Source: JBGPBY01 sp041481485
GTDB lineage: Bacteria > Acidobacteriota > Terriglobia > 20CM-2-55-15
Length of the DNA stretch: 12,334 bases
Assembly: GCA_041481485.1 (NCBI GenBank)
Contig: JBGPBY010000185.1
Coordinates: 1 to 12,334 of the forward strand
Reading direction: 5' to 3'
The first letter of the stretch is position 1. The number at the start of each line of letters is the position of its first letter. A program made the translations under genes and the position numbers. Shown one piece after another: positions 6,665 through 12,334 of this stretch. The notes beneath the pieces were generated by a model, which saw nothing but the letters and a program-made list of their open reading frames with translations, ran no database searches and had not been told where the DNA came from.

Positions 6665-6700
6665 TGTTTTTTAATGTTTGATCCTGTTTGATAATGTTTT
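6665..6700. repeat. four TGTTT boxes at exact 10-bp spacing (candidate operator or curved DNA)
   Basis: TGTTT begins at 6665, 6675, 6685 and 6695. The middle two copies extend to TGTTTGAT. On the strand of the downstream operon they read as AAACA every 10 bases, ending 24 bases before its first start codon. One-turn spacing puts all boxes on one face of the helix, as in cooperative head-to-tail operators. The phased T-tracts (TTTTTT, TTT, TTT, TTTT) would also give intrinsic curvature. The candidate ligand is the HTH_17 protein of the same operon (inference). Confidence 0.6.
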
Positions 6701-6820
6701 ACGTGGAGATTAGTGACTGGGAGTTTCCGATTCCGAACGTCACGCAGGTTGAAGACATGCCTCTCGCCACACGCACGCTTGGGCTGATGCTCGAATGGGC
6801 AAGTCCCACCAGGCGATAGA

Positions 6821-6834
6821 CGCTTTCGAAAGCG
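6821..6834. repeat. perfect 14-bp palindrome
   Basis: CGCTTTCGAAAGCG is a perfect palindrome 16 bases beyond the vapC stop, in the 209-base gap before the membrane-protein operon. It could be a dimeric protein site or part of a weak hairpin. No T-run follows on either strand, so a terminator is not supported. Apart from this and the TGTTT array I see nothing else in the gap. Confidence 0.4.
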
Positions 6835-6850
6835 AGAACTCAAACCCCCT

Positions 6851-7228
6851 TCAGAGCGTGTACGGAACTATTACGAAACGGTACCGCTTCGGTGGAAAGT
6901 CATCAGTATTGCTTGTTGCAAATTTCAATTTGTGATGTTTTGCGACCGCAGCCTGCAGCGCATCTGGCATTTTCCATCGATTCTGCCGCCGCAATGTTGC
7001 TGCGAGATCTGTTACAGCTCGGTCGATTATCCGTATCGGAAACCGATCGAGCAAACGCCGCGCGAGTTGCCGCCCTTTGCTTTCAAAACCGGTAAGGACT
7101 TCAGTGCGCGTGATGACGGAGATTGCAAGCTTTCCCTGCATCTGTAATAAGTACGCAGCTGCTACTCCGTTGAAGTGGTTAATCATGATGACGGAATCGA
7201 TCAGGACCGTCGGAACTATTTCCGCCAT
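6851..7228 (-). CDS. vapC: VapC-type PIN-domain toxin (ribonuclease)
   Basis: A 125-residue PIN-domain protein, full length for VapC. VapC toxins are Mg-dependent endoribonucleases, usually cutting tRNA or rRNA, and are held inactive by VapB. The acidic catalytic set is complete: D11 in LIDSVIMI, E43 in RTEVLTGF, D89 in KMPDALQAA, and D109/D110 in ATSNTDDF. The final stretch YRFVIVPYTL is the usual C-terminal strand. The ATG lies inside the end of the antitoxin gene (13-base overlap, 7216-7228), typical of coupled vapBC pairs. It appears intact and is clearly more canonical than the PIN-like protein at 5166-5576, so the two are not recent copies of each other. Confidence 0.92.
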   Translation of the reverse strand: MAEIVPTVLIDSVIMINHFNGVAAAYLLQMQGKLAISVITRTEVLTGFESKGRQLARRLLDRFPIRIIDRAVTDLAATLRRQNRWKMPDALQAAVAKHHKLKFATSNTDDFPPKRYRFVIVPYTL

Positions 7229-7452
7229 TCTTTCCGCAAACGGCGTTGATACGTTAGCCCATCGCCAGCCCTCCAGATTCCGCTGGTCTGCTTCAGAAGG
7301 TCATTGAGAGGCAGAGCTTCTCGCTCTTTGTCGGCGCGGTACTTTCGAACGGCTGTTCGTATGAGTTCCGCCGTTGAAACGTTTTCTTCTCTGGCCTGCC
7401 GATCCAGCCAATTTTTGCTTTCTTCATCAAGACTTATGAGAGTGCGAATCAT
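7216..7452 (-). CDS. vapB: ribbon-helix-helix antitoxin (VapB/CopG type)
   Basis: A 78-residue protein from the ATG at 7452. The N-terminal ribbon-helix-helix domain is MIRTLISLDEESKNWLDRQA followed by a second helix with VSTAELIRTAVRKY, the CopG/Arc-type fold that binds DNA as a dimer. The C-terminal tail (about 50-78, with LLKQTSGIWRAGDGLTYQRR and a basic end) should wrap the VapC toxin. A start 13 codons earlier (7491) is possible, but those residues do not fit the family, and GGAG sits 7 bases before the 7452 ATG. It overlaps vapC by 13 bases. The complex presumably represses its own promoter. The gene upstream (7492-8001) ends 39 bases before this start, so transcription from further upstream is also possible. 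Confidence 0.9.
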   Translation of the reverse strand: MIRTLISLDEESKNWLDRQAREENVSTAELIRTAVRKYRADKEREALPLNDLLKQTSGIWRAGDGLTYQRRLRKEWRK

Positions 7453-7459
7453 CTTCCAA

Positions 7460-7463
7460 CTCC
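7460..7463 (-). promoter_or_regulatory. ribosome-binding site deciding the vapB start
   Basis: GGAG on the minus strand, 7 bases before the ATG at 7452. It favours this start over the in-frame upstream start at 7491. Confidence 0.55.
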
Positions 7464-7491
7464 AGTGAGCCCTGGTGATATCACTGTGCAA

Positions 7492-8001
7492 TCAGCGGAC
7501 AGAACTGTCTAATGCATCGACAACAGTCATCATGATTAATGCCAGCGATCCCTGATCCTCTTCAGTAAGGTTAAGTTCCGGATCGTCCGGCTCGAACAGG
7601 CATTCGACCACATATTTCCAGACCCAAGGTTGCTTTTCACTTTGGGCAACGGCAGCTCGCTCAAGCCAGCGTTCGTGGGCGCCGGTAAGGCCTTCCAGCA
7701 TCTTCACGTGTTCTTCATACATGGACTCGACCCTCTTGGGGCCGACCTTCTGCAACCGCTTTCCGAAATGCATCTCGAACATGTGAACTATTACCACCAA
7801 CGAATAGATTCCTAACTCCGCTGCGTCCTTGCTCAGGTCCTCTGAAAAGGCAGTCACAAATGCAAGTAATGCCGGCTGCCTGCGAGAGAGGCGCTGCATG
7901 TGGAGGCGAGCTTGATCCTCAGGCAGCCCTCCTATTTCGAGCCACGCGGCTTCGACTACTTGTTCGGGTACAGTGTTCGAGGCAGAATCCTGGAGGTTCA
8001 T
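7492..8001 (-). CDS. unrecognised 169-residue protein
   Basis: I do not recognise this family. The protein looks soluble, acidic and mostly helical. There is no signal peptide; one hydrophobic stretch (AELGIYSLVVIVHMFEMHFG) sits inside a helical region and is more likely buried than a membrane span. The N-terminal third has PEDQARLHMQRLSRRQPALL, and the C-terminal part is acidic (EPDDPELNLTEEDQG). It has no obvious catalytic motif. It lies 31 bases after the secreted-protein gene and 39 bases before vapB on the same strand, so it could be read with either. Coding is supported by the protein-like composition and neat packing between neighbours. No clear ribosome-binding site precedes the ATG at 8001. 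Confidence 0.72.
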   Translation of the reverse strand: MNLQDSASNTVPEQVVEAAWLEIGGLPEDQARLHMQRLSRRQPALLAFVTAFSEDLSKDAAELGIYSLVVIVHMFEMHFGKRLQKVGPKRVESMYEEHVKMLEGLTGAHERWLERAAVAQSEKQPWVWKYVVECLFEPDDPELNLTEEDQGSLALIMMTVVDALDSSVR

Positions 8002-8032
8002 GTTCGAAGGGTCACGTTACCGGCGAACCACT

Positions 8033-9379
8033 CTATTTAAAGATGTCGAGAATGGCTGCCGGCACATCTCCTTCCGGCTTGTCCCAACCTTTTTCGAAAT
8101 ACTTCTCCCAGTTCTTCGCCCAGGGCCGCCCGTAGAAGTCAATGTAACGGTCGTCGCTTGGAGCCAACTGGGTCGGCTTTCCGTTGACATCCACGACGTT
8201 GCTCAGGCATTCGATGAAGGTATGGCGCAGGTTGGGGCTATCCAGCTTCTGCGTTCTGTTCCAACGCATCGTCGAACGCAGCGGGGCAACAAAGGCCTCC
8301 GGGTCGTAAAAGATCGTCTCCACTGACAGACCCGAGAACGCTCCGTTATTGACTATAGGCGTCGTGATTTCGACCATCTCCATGCTGTTGCTGTATTCGA
8401 ACAAGCCATGGGTGATCGTCCATCCTTGCACGTTTGCCGTCCAGGAAATCAGCTTGTCGCCATCCCAGAACCCGATCGTTTCGCCGTACCACTGCGGTAC
8501 TTGCTGGACGTGCTTCCGGCCGATGAGGACTCTAAACAGAAAGTTGTCCGCAATGCCGCCGAGAGTCTGAACCTGATTGGGGGTCACCATGATCTCTATT
8601 GGTTGCTGAACGGCATATTGCGTATAGAAACGAAGCAGTCCTTCGGGATAACAGAAAGAAGCGCTCCACTGGGGCGCGTTTGTCACGGATTCGTGAAAGA
8701 TCTCTTGCACCATGCGTTGCTGGTATTCGGGCGTCAACAGAGAAAGCATTGTGCTCGGCTGACTGATTCCCCAGAGCCACTGCGTCCCGCCATCCTGCTG
8801 ATTGCGTGTATAAAAACCGTCCCAATCCGGCATCGTTTGACGCGTGTGGACTGTCGGGCCGCCTCTCTTTACTGCGTCCGCCATCAAAGCTTCGTAGTGT
8901 TCCTTGGCGGTTTTGTAAGGATAGGGACTCTTGATGTTCGCGGCTGGATAGTCTCTCGAACAGTCTCCCCATCCCGCCGTCCCGGGGGGATTGTCGCCCA
9001 TCCTCTGTTGCGACCACATCTCCGTAATATTGCGGGAGATATTGCAGCGGAAGTATTTGGGATCGCTCCACAGCGCCTTATCCTTGTAGAAATTCTTGGT
9101 TGTGAAGATATCAATCGGAAGGGGATCCGGGTGAGGCGCACCAGGCGCCAGTGCCTCGGGAGGTAAGCGCGCTCCGCCACCGCCACGCGCCGGAAGCTGT
9201 CCCACCGGAGCCGTTCCCCGCTGCCCGGCCGCCGGAGCTGCAGCCGCGCCCGGCTGAGCAGGGGCTTGCCCGCCTCTTCCTCTTTGTCCCGCCGGCGGCG
9301 CTTGAAGCGCGAAAACGGCGATGGATAAGGCAATCATTAGAAAAACCGCAGCAATCGCAAAGGCAGAACGAGTTCTCAT
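8033..9379 (-). CDS. large secreted protein of unknown function
   Basis: A 448-residue exported protein. Residues 1-26 are a signal peptide: MRTR, then a hydrophobic core, then AVFALQA as likely cleavage site. Residues 27-85 are a low-complexity linker rich in Gly, Arg, Pro, Ala and Gln. A globular domain of about 360 residues follows, with many aromatic residues and cysteines C112, C140, C243 and C391, which could form disulfides outside the cytoplasm. Notable segments are QWYGETIGFWDGDKLISWTA (296-315) and RYIDFYGRPWAKNWEKYF (411-428). The first resembles the GE.IG.W.GD.L motif in uncharacterised secreted proteins I associate with acidobacteria and proteobacteria. I cannot assign an activity. 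The start at 9379 is chosen over 9397 because GGGGAG lies between the two start codons, 7 bases before the second. The 234 bases upstream hold the hairpin cluster. Confidence 0.88.
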   Translation of the reverse strand: MRTRSAFAIAAVFLMIALSIAVFALQAPPAGQRGRGGQAPAQPGAAAAPAAGQRGTAPVGQLPARGGGGARLPPEALAPGAPHPDPLPIDIFTTKNFYKDKALWSDPKYFRCNISRNITEMWSQQRMGDNPPGTAGWGDCSRDYPAANIKSPYPYKTAKEHYEALMADAVKRGGPTVHTRQTMPDWDGFYTRNQQDGGTQWLWGISQPSTMLSLLTPEYQQRMVQEIFHESVTNAPQWSASFCYPEGLLRFYTQYAVQQPIEIMVTPNQVQTLGGIADNFLFRVLIGRKHVQQVPQWYGETIGFWDGDKLISWTANVQGWTITHGLFEYSNSMEMVEITTPIVNNGAFSGLSVETIFYDPEAFVAPLRSTMRWNRTQKLDSPNLRHTFIECLSNVVDVNGKPTQLAPSDDRYIDFYGRPWAKNWEKYFEKGWDKPEGDVPAAILDIFK

Positions 9380-9386
9380 ACTATTG

Positions 9387-9392
9387 CTCCCC
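9387..9392 (-). promoter_or_regulatory. ribosome-binding site deciding the secreted-protein start
   Basis: GGGGAG on the minus strand, 7 bases before the ATG at 9379. It lies inside the six extra codons that a start at 9397 would add, so 9379 is the likely start. Confidence 0.65.
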
Positions 9393-9500
9393 AACATTCT
9401 CGATACCAGATTTGCCGAGATATTAGCATCGCCTCATTCCCAGGGCATAGCCTTCTTCATCAAGTTTTTCAGCGGCGCTCACAAGCAAAGCGGCGTAGGC

Positions 9501-9612
9501 GCGACAGATCAAGACTCTCTATATCTGTCGCCGCTCTGCGGCTGGAATGGATTTGTGGATCGCTTCCCACCGGCTCACGCCGGTGGCTAAGGGAATGCCG
9601 CCACTCCGTGGC
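9501..9612. repeat. cluster of four palindromes (composite REP-like element)
   Basis: Four stems lie in 112 bases of non-coding sequence. (a) GCGACAGAT (9501-9509) pairs with ATCTGTCGC (9523-9531), 9 bp with a 13-base loop. (b) GCCGC TCT GCGGC (9530-9542). (c) CCACCGGC TCAC GCCGGTGG (9567-9586), a perfect 8-bp stem. (d) GCCAC TCC GTGGC (9600-9612). Stems (b) and (d) are diverged copies 70 bases apart; the fourth base pair is G-C in one and A-T in the other, a compensatory change that keeps the stem. The cluster starts 20 bases beyond the 3' end of the SGNH-like gene and could stop or protect its transcript, but no T-run marks an intrinsic terminator. The rest of the 234-base gap shows nothing clear. 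Confidence 0.68.
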
Positions 9613-9631
9613 TCTATTCGGTAGCCGCCTC

Positions 9632-10438
9632 TTAGCGCAGGAAGCGGTCCAGCCAAGGCTGCAACACTTCGGCCCAGACTTTGAAGGCGGGCTCGTGTAT
9701 TCCTGCATCAGGGGGGCCCGACATCTGCCACATCTCGCTGTTGTGAGAGCCGTCGGGACGGAAAAAGCGGTCGCTGATATCGATGAAGAAGACTGTCTCG
9801 TTGTTGGCGAGGGTGCGGAGTGCGGCGTTCGCCTTAAGCCCGGTGTGACTCTCGCTGCGCGGGAAGAAGCCGAAGAGCAGAATCCTGGCCTGGGGTTGGC
9901 GCGCGCGGACTTCCGCGATGATGGCGGAATATTTCGCGACGTGATCGTCGAATTTACCGTCGCGGACAACGGTTTCGTCGTCGCCCTGCGCTTGCAGTAC
10001 GACGAGTTTCGCCCGGTATCCATCCAGTTCCCCGTTCCGCATCCGCCAAAGGAGGCTGTCGAAGCGCGTGCCCTGCGTGCCGAAGTCCGCAGCCTTGAGC
10101 GATCCGAACGTCTGATCCCACACCCTCCGGCCACGGTCCGGCCAGAGCCACATTTCGGTGTCCGTGCTCCCGAAGAAGACGATGTCGATGTCGCCTGCCT
10201 TCGCTCTGCCGATGAAGCGGTCATGATGCTCACCCTCGAGCGCGGTCAGCAAGTCCTTGGGAGCATCCGAAGTGGGTGTCCAGACCGCTTGCGGCAGCGC
10301 GGCGATCGGTGTCACCTGCCGTTCAGGCTGCTGCGCCCAGACCGTGTTGCCCGATGCGAGGCCGACGACGGCGAATGCGAACGCGCTACAGCAAAACGAA
10401 ACTCTCCGGATTGTCCATTGAACCTTTGGCTGTCTCAT
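9632..10438 (-). CDS. secreted SGNH/GDSL-hydrolase-like protein with altered catalytic motif
   Basis: A 268-residue exported protein of the SGNH fold, closest to PAF-acetylhydrolase-like lipase/acylhydrolases. From the ATG at 10438, residues 1-35 form a signal peptide ending VWA-QQ. Block I, normally GDSITE with the nucleophile Ser, reads GSTDTEMW (90-97), so the nucleophile position holds Thr92 and the Asp before it is Ser. Block II (DFGTQGTRFDSLLWRMRNGE) keeps the typical shape. Block III, normally GTNN or GxND, reads AQGDDE. Block V reads DAGIHEPAFKVWAE, with H248 in place but one extra residue between Asp and His. The fold call is fairly secure; activity is doubtful, so it may be a pseudoenzyme or binding protein. 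A GTG at 10450 is an alternative start. The long frame on the opposite strand (9608-10483) is its shadow. Confidence 0.85.
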   Translation of the reverse strand: MRQPKVQWTIRRVSFCCSAFAFAVVGLASGNTVWAQQPERQVTPIAALPQAVWTPTSDAPKDLLTALEGEHHDRFIGRAKAGDIDIVFFGSTDTEMWLWPDRGRRVWDQTFGSLKAADFGTQGTRFDSLLWRMRNGELDGYRAKLVVLQAQGDDETVVRDGKFDDHVAKYSAIIAEVRARQPQARILLFGFFPRSESHTGLKANAALRTLANNETVFFIDISDRFFRPDGSHNSEMWQMSGPPDAGIHEPAFKVWAEVLQPWLDRFLR

Positions 10439-10570
10439 TGTCGGGTACACTACGTGTCGCCGAATGCGCTTTCAATGATCTAAAAGATACCAGGCAGCCA
10501 TGCCCTCATTTTACGATTAGATGCATTTTGCTCCGGAAATTGGATCCGTGCTCGACGATTGCCAATAGAG

Positions 10571-11695
10571 ATGAAGCCAGCTAAGCGAATTTCGATAACC
10601 ATACTTGCCAATATCGCGGTGACCGTTGTCCTGTTTCTGACGATCGAAGGTCTTTCCAGCGTGGTCATCATCGTCAAGGAAACGTTTTTCAACGACGTAC
10701 TGCAGGAAAGAAAGCACACGCAATACGACGAAGAAATCGGTTGGATCAATGAGCCCAATCTTCACATCGAAGATATGTATGGACCCGGGAGATCCTTCAG
10801 CACCAATTCCATGGCGGTTCGAAGCAACCATGAAACAAGCCCGTCCATTCCCACAGGGAAAATCAGAGTCGTCTGTTCCGGCGATTCATTCACGATGGGC
10901 TACGGCGTCGACACCAATGCCGGATGGTGCCAGCAACTGGAATCCATCGACAATCATTTCGAATCGGTGAATCTGGGCCAGGGAGGATACGGCGTGGATC
11001 AGGCCTACCTCTGGTACAAGCGGAACAGCACGAAAATCGCGCACGACATTCAGCTTTTTGCATTTATCACCGATGATTTCCGCAGGATGCAGAGCGACAA
11101 ATTTCAGGGGTACGGCAAGCCGTTCCTGAAAGTGGAAAATTCTGCAATCGTGAACACGAACAGACCGGTGCCTCGAATTTCGTATATCTTTCCACGCTTC
11201 CCGCTGCTGCGGGATGGAATCGGCAATCTGAATGTGGTCAAACTTCTGCAGCGTGCTCTGGTTCGCGTAAAACCTTCCGGAAAGCCCGATGGTGACGCGG
11301 CCGATAATGAGGCCGATCATCAGGACAGCGAGACTCGGAAGGTCGTCCTTAAGATCTTTGAGGAGTTGCAAAATACCAATCAGGCCAAAGACAGCCTTTT
11401 CGTGTTGGTTTATTTGCCGCGCCGGCCCAACGATTCTCTAGGAAAGGAATCCGGCCCATGGCGTCAATTTATTCATGACGTCAGCGTGGAGCATGGATTC
11501 CCGATCGTCGATCTCGTCGACGAAATGGCAAAACTTTCCCCGCAGGAGTCCGAGGGTCTCTACAGCGACAACGGACATTATTCGGAAAAGGGAAATCTCA
11601 TCGCCGCACAGCTCTTATACAAACAACTGGCCGCTCTTCCGGCAGTGGCAGCCAAACTTCAGCAGAAGCACATTCCGGCATCGGTAAATCGCTAG
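10571..11695 (+). CDS. membrane-anchored SGNH-hydrolase-type protein (GDSL motif intact)
   Basis: A 374-residue protein from the ATG at 10571. The basic N-terminus MKPAKR precedes one hydrophobic segment (about 7-35) that should anchor it in the inner membrane with the rest in the periplasm. The SGNH core carries block I CSGDSFTMGYG (103-113, nucleophile Ser106), block II NLGQGGYGVDQ (134-144), block III FITDDF in place of the usual GxND, and block V SDNGHYSEKGN with D333 and H336. Similar proteins act as acyl-esterases or O-acetyl transferases on cell-surface polysaccharides, but the substrate here is unknown. A segment rich in Asp/Glu/Lys (about 235-258) is a likely disordered insert. A TTG at 10559 is an alternative start. 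It diverges from the altered SGNH gene, with 132 bases between them and no clear promoter motif seen. Confidence 0.85.
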   Translation: MKPAKRISITILANIAVTVVLFLTIEGLSSVVIIVKETFFNDVLQERKHTQYDEEIGWINEPNLHIEDMYGPGRSFSTNSMAVRSNHETSPSIPTGKIRVVCSGDSFTMGYGVDTNAGWCQQLESIDNHFESVNLGQGGYGVDQAYLWYKRNSTKIAHDIQLFAFITDDFRRMQSDKFQGYGKPFLKVENSAIVNTNRPVPRISYIFPRFPLLRDGIGNLNVVKLLQRALVRVKPSGKPDGDAADNEADHQDSETRKVVLKIFEELQNTNQAKDSLFVLVYLPRRPNDSLGKESGPWRQFIHDVSVEHGFPIVDLVDEMAKLSPQESEGLYSDNGHYSEKGNLIAAQLLYKQLAALPAVAAKLQQKHIPASVNR

Positions 11696-11769
11696 CGCGA
11701 AGCCATCCAAAATCGATTCCATGGCGTAGTTCTCCACAGACGCGGCGGAAGTAACTGCCGCAATTTCGA

Positions 11770-11775
11770 AAGGAG
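11770..11775 (+). promoter_or_regulatory. strong ribosome-binding site of the haemoglobin gene
   Basis: AAGGAG, 4 bases before the ATG at 11780. It is the strongest Shine-Dalgarno sequence in the window and suggests efficient translation independent of the upstream gene. Confidence 0.6.
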
Positions 11776-11779
11776 AATC

Positions 11780-12244
11780 ATGCGAAGAAGTTCTGTACGA
11801 AGGATGTTGGCTCTTCTGACGTTGATTACAGCGTTCACCGGAGTGGCGTTTGGGTCCCAGCAAAAGACAAACGAAAAGTCTCTTTACGATCGACTTGGCG
11901 GCAAGAAGTCGATCACTGCTGTAGTCGATGAATTCGTGAGCCGCGTTGCCGCAGACAATCGAATCAATGCATTCTTTAAGGCGACAGCGGCGGATTCAAA
12001 ACGGCTGGCTAGATTCAAATCCAACCTCGTCGATCAGATCTGCGAAGCCAGCGGAGGCCCCTGTAAGTACAAGGGCAAGGATATGAAGACGGCTCACGCA
12101 GGAATGGGAATCACTGACGGAAATTTTACAGCGCTGGTGGAGGATCTCACCGCAGCTCTGGATAAATTCAAGGTCGGGGAGATAGAGAAGCAGCAGCTGC
12201 TTGGCGCGCTCGGCCCAATGAAGAAGGACATCGTGACGAAGTAA
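11780..12244 (+). CDS. exported group-1 truncated haemoglobin (TrHbN-like)
   Basis: A small haem protein of 154 residues. It begins with a signal peptide (about 1-26: MRRSSVRRM, hydrophobic core, GVAFGS), so the globin should act in the periplasm or outside, unlike the cytoplasmic TrHbN of mycobacteria. The globin begins SLYDRLGG (34-41). The B helix is VVDEFVSRVAAD (48-59), with Val53 where TrHbN usually has the ligand-stabilising Tyr. The proximal haem ligand is H106 in DMKTAHAGMGI. C88 and C95 (QICEASGGPC) lie seven residues apart and could pair as a disulfide in an oxidising compartment. Truncated globins bind O2 or NO or do redox chemistry; which applies here is not visible. It has its own ribosome-binding site and lies 84 bases after the SGNH gene. 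Confidence 0.93.
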   Translation: MRRSSVRRMLALLTLITAFTGVAFGSQQKTNEKSLYDRLGGKKSITAVVDEFVSRVAADNRINAFFKATAADSKRLARFKSNLVDQICEASGGPCKYKGKDMKTAHAGMGITDGNFTALVEDLTAALDKFKVGEIEKQQLLGALGPMKKDIVTK

Positions 12245-12280
12245 ACCCGGCTTAAGCTTCAGCAGGGCTAGTGGTCCGGT

Positions 12281-12317
12281 TGAGAATTGAAAATTGATTG
12301 ATGATTATTGATTATTG
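12281..12317. repeat. AT-rich simple-repeat tract
   Basis: Irregular repeats of ATTGA/ATTATTG (for example GAATTGAAAATTGATTG followed by ATTATTGATTATTG) begin 37 bases after the haemoglobin stop. It is low-complexity intergenic sequence. I see no stem with a T-run, so it is not called a terminator. Confidence 0.5.
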
Positions 12318-12334
12318 CGCTTGGCAGATAAGAA

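Noticed and set aside
6821..6834. Palindrome CGCTTTCGAAAGCG as a terminator for vapC
   Set aside because: No T-run follows on either strand, and as a hairpin it would have a short stem; kept only as a palindrome.
6643..6843. 66-codon minus-strand frame ending one base before the membrane-protein start
   Set aside because: No family likeness and no ribosome-binding site, and its last part is the TGTTT array, whose strict 10-base period is not codon-based. A leader peptide is not excluded but unsupported.
8408..9166. Plus-strand 252-codon frame opposite the large secreted protein
   Set aside because: The minus strand has a ribosome-binding site, signal peptide and protein-like composition over its full length; the plus frame has none.
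9608..10483. Long plus-strand reading frame (291 codons) opposite the SGNH-like gene
   Set aside because: The minus strand encodes a signal peptide and recognisable SGNH blocks. The plus frame has no family features and a composition expected from an antisense shadow in GC-rich codons.

Overview
This window looks like a piece of a soil or sediment Acidobacteriota genome, probably a metagenomic contig. The phylum call is inference. It rests on moderate GC, a secreted protein with a Gly/Arg/Pro/Ala-rich linker of a kind I associate with acidobacteria, interspersed palindromic repeats, and a mix of housekeeping genes with toxin-antitoxin and secreted hypothetical genes. No rRNA or other strict marker is present to confirm it.

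Layout. (1) Bases 1-213 are an internal fragment of the 16S rRNA methyltransferase RsmB at about 72% GC (hand count). Near base 213 it is joined abruptly to a PBP4-type D-Ala-D-Ala carboxypeptidase (dacB) that lacks the start of its signal peptide, and GC drops to about 55%. This is an assembly chimera or a real deletion/transfer junction. (2) Bases 221-3239 (+) hold dacB, proline dehydrogenase (putA) and RNase Z (rnz), closely spaced as an operon. (3) Bases 3240-4932 (-) hold a single-domain rhodanese and miaB, separated by a pair of inverted REP-like palindromes, one of which encodes the last residues of MiaB. (4) A tRNA-Asn(GTT) without encoded CCA lies at 5060-5131 (+), with a plausible promoter divergent from miaB. 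(5) Bases 5166-8001 (-) are an accessory stretch. It holds an overlapping three-gene cassette (polytopic membrane protein, excisionase-type HTH protein, divergent PIN-like protein) with four TGTTT boxes at exact 10-bp spacing upstream, then a VapBC pair (ribbon-helix-helix antitoxin and PIN toxin), then an unrecognised 169-aa protein. (6) Bases 8033-9379 (-) encode a large secreted protein of unknown function. (7) A cluster of hairpins at 9501-9612 precedes a secreted SGNH-hydrolase-like protein (-) whose catalytic motif is altered. (8) Divergent from it (+) are a membrane-anchored SGNH protein with an intact catalytic Ser, and an exported group-1 truncated haemoglobin.

How the genes fit together. 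rnz, miaB and the tRNA share an RNA-maturation theme: RNase Z makes the 3' end of CCA-less tRNA precursors like this one. MiaB itself acts on tRNAs reading UNN codons, so tRNA-Asn is not its substrate. dacB trims peptidoglycan and putA starts proline catabolism. The most interesting part for a possible undescribed system is the membrane protein/HTH/PIN-like cassette with its helically phased box array, next to a tRNA and a second PIN-based toxin-antitoxin pair.
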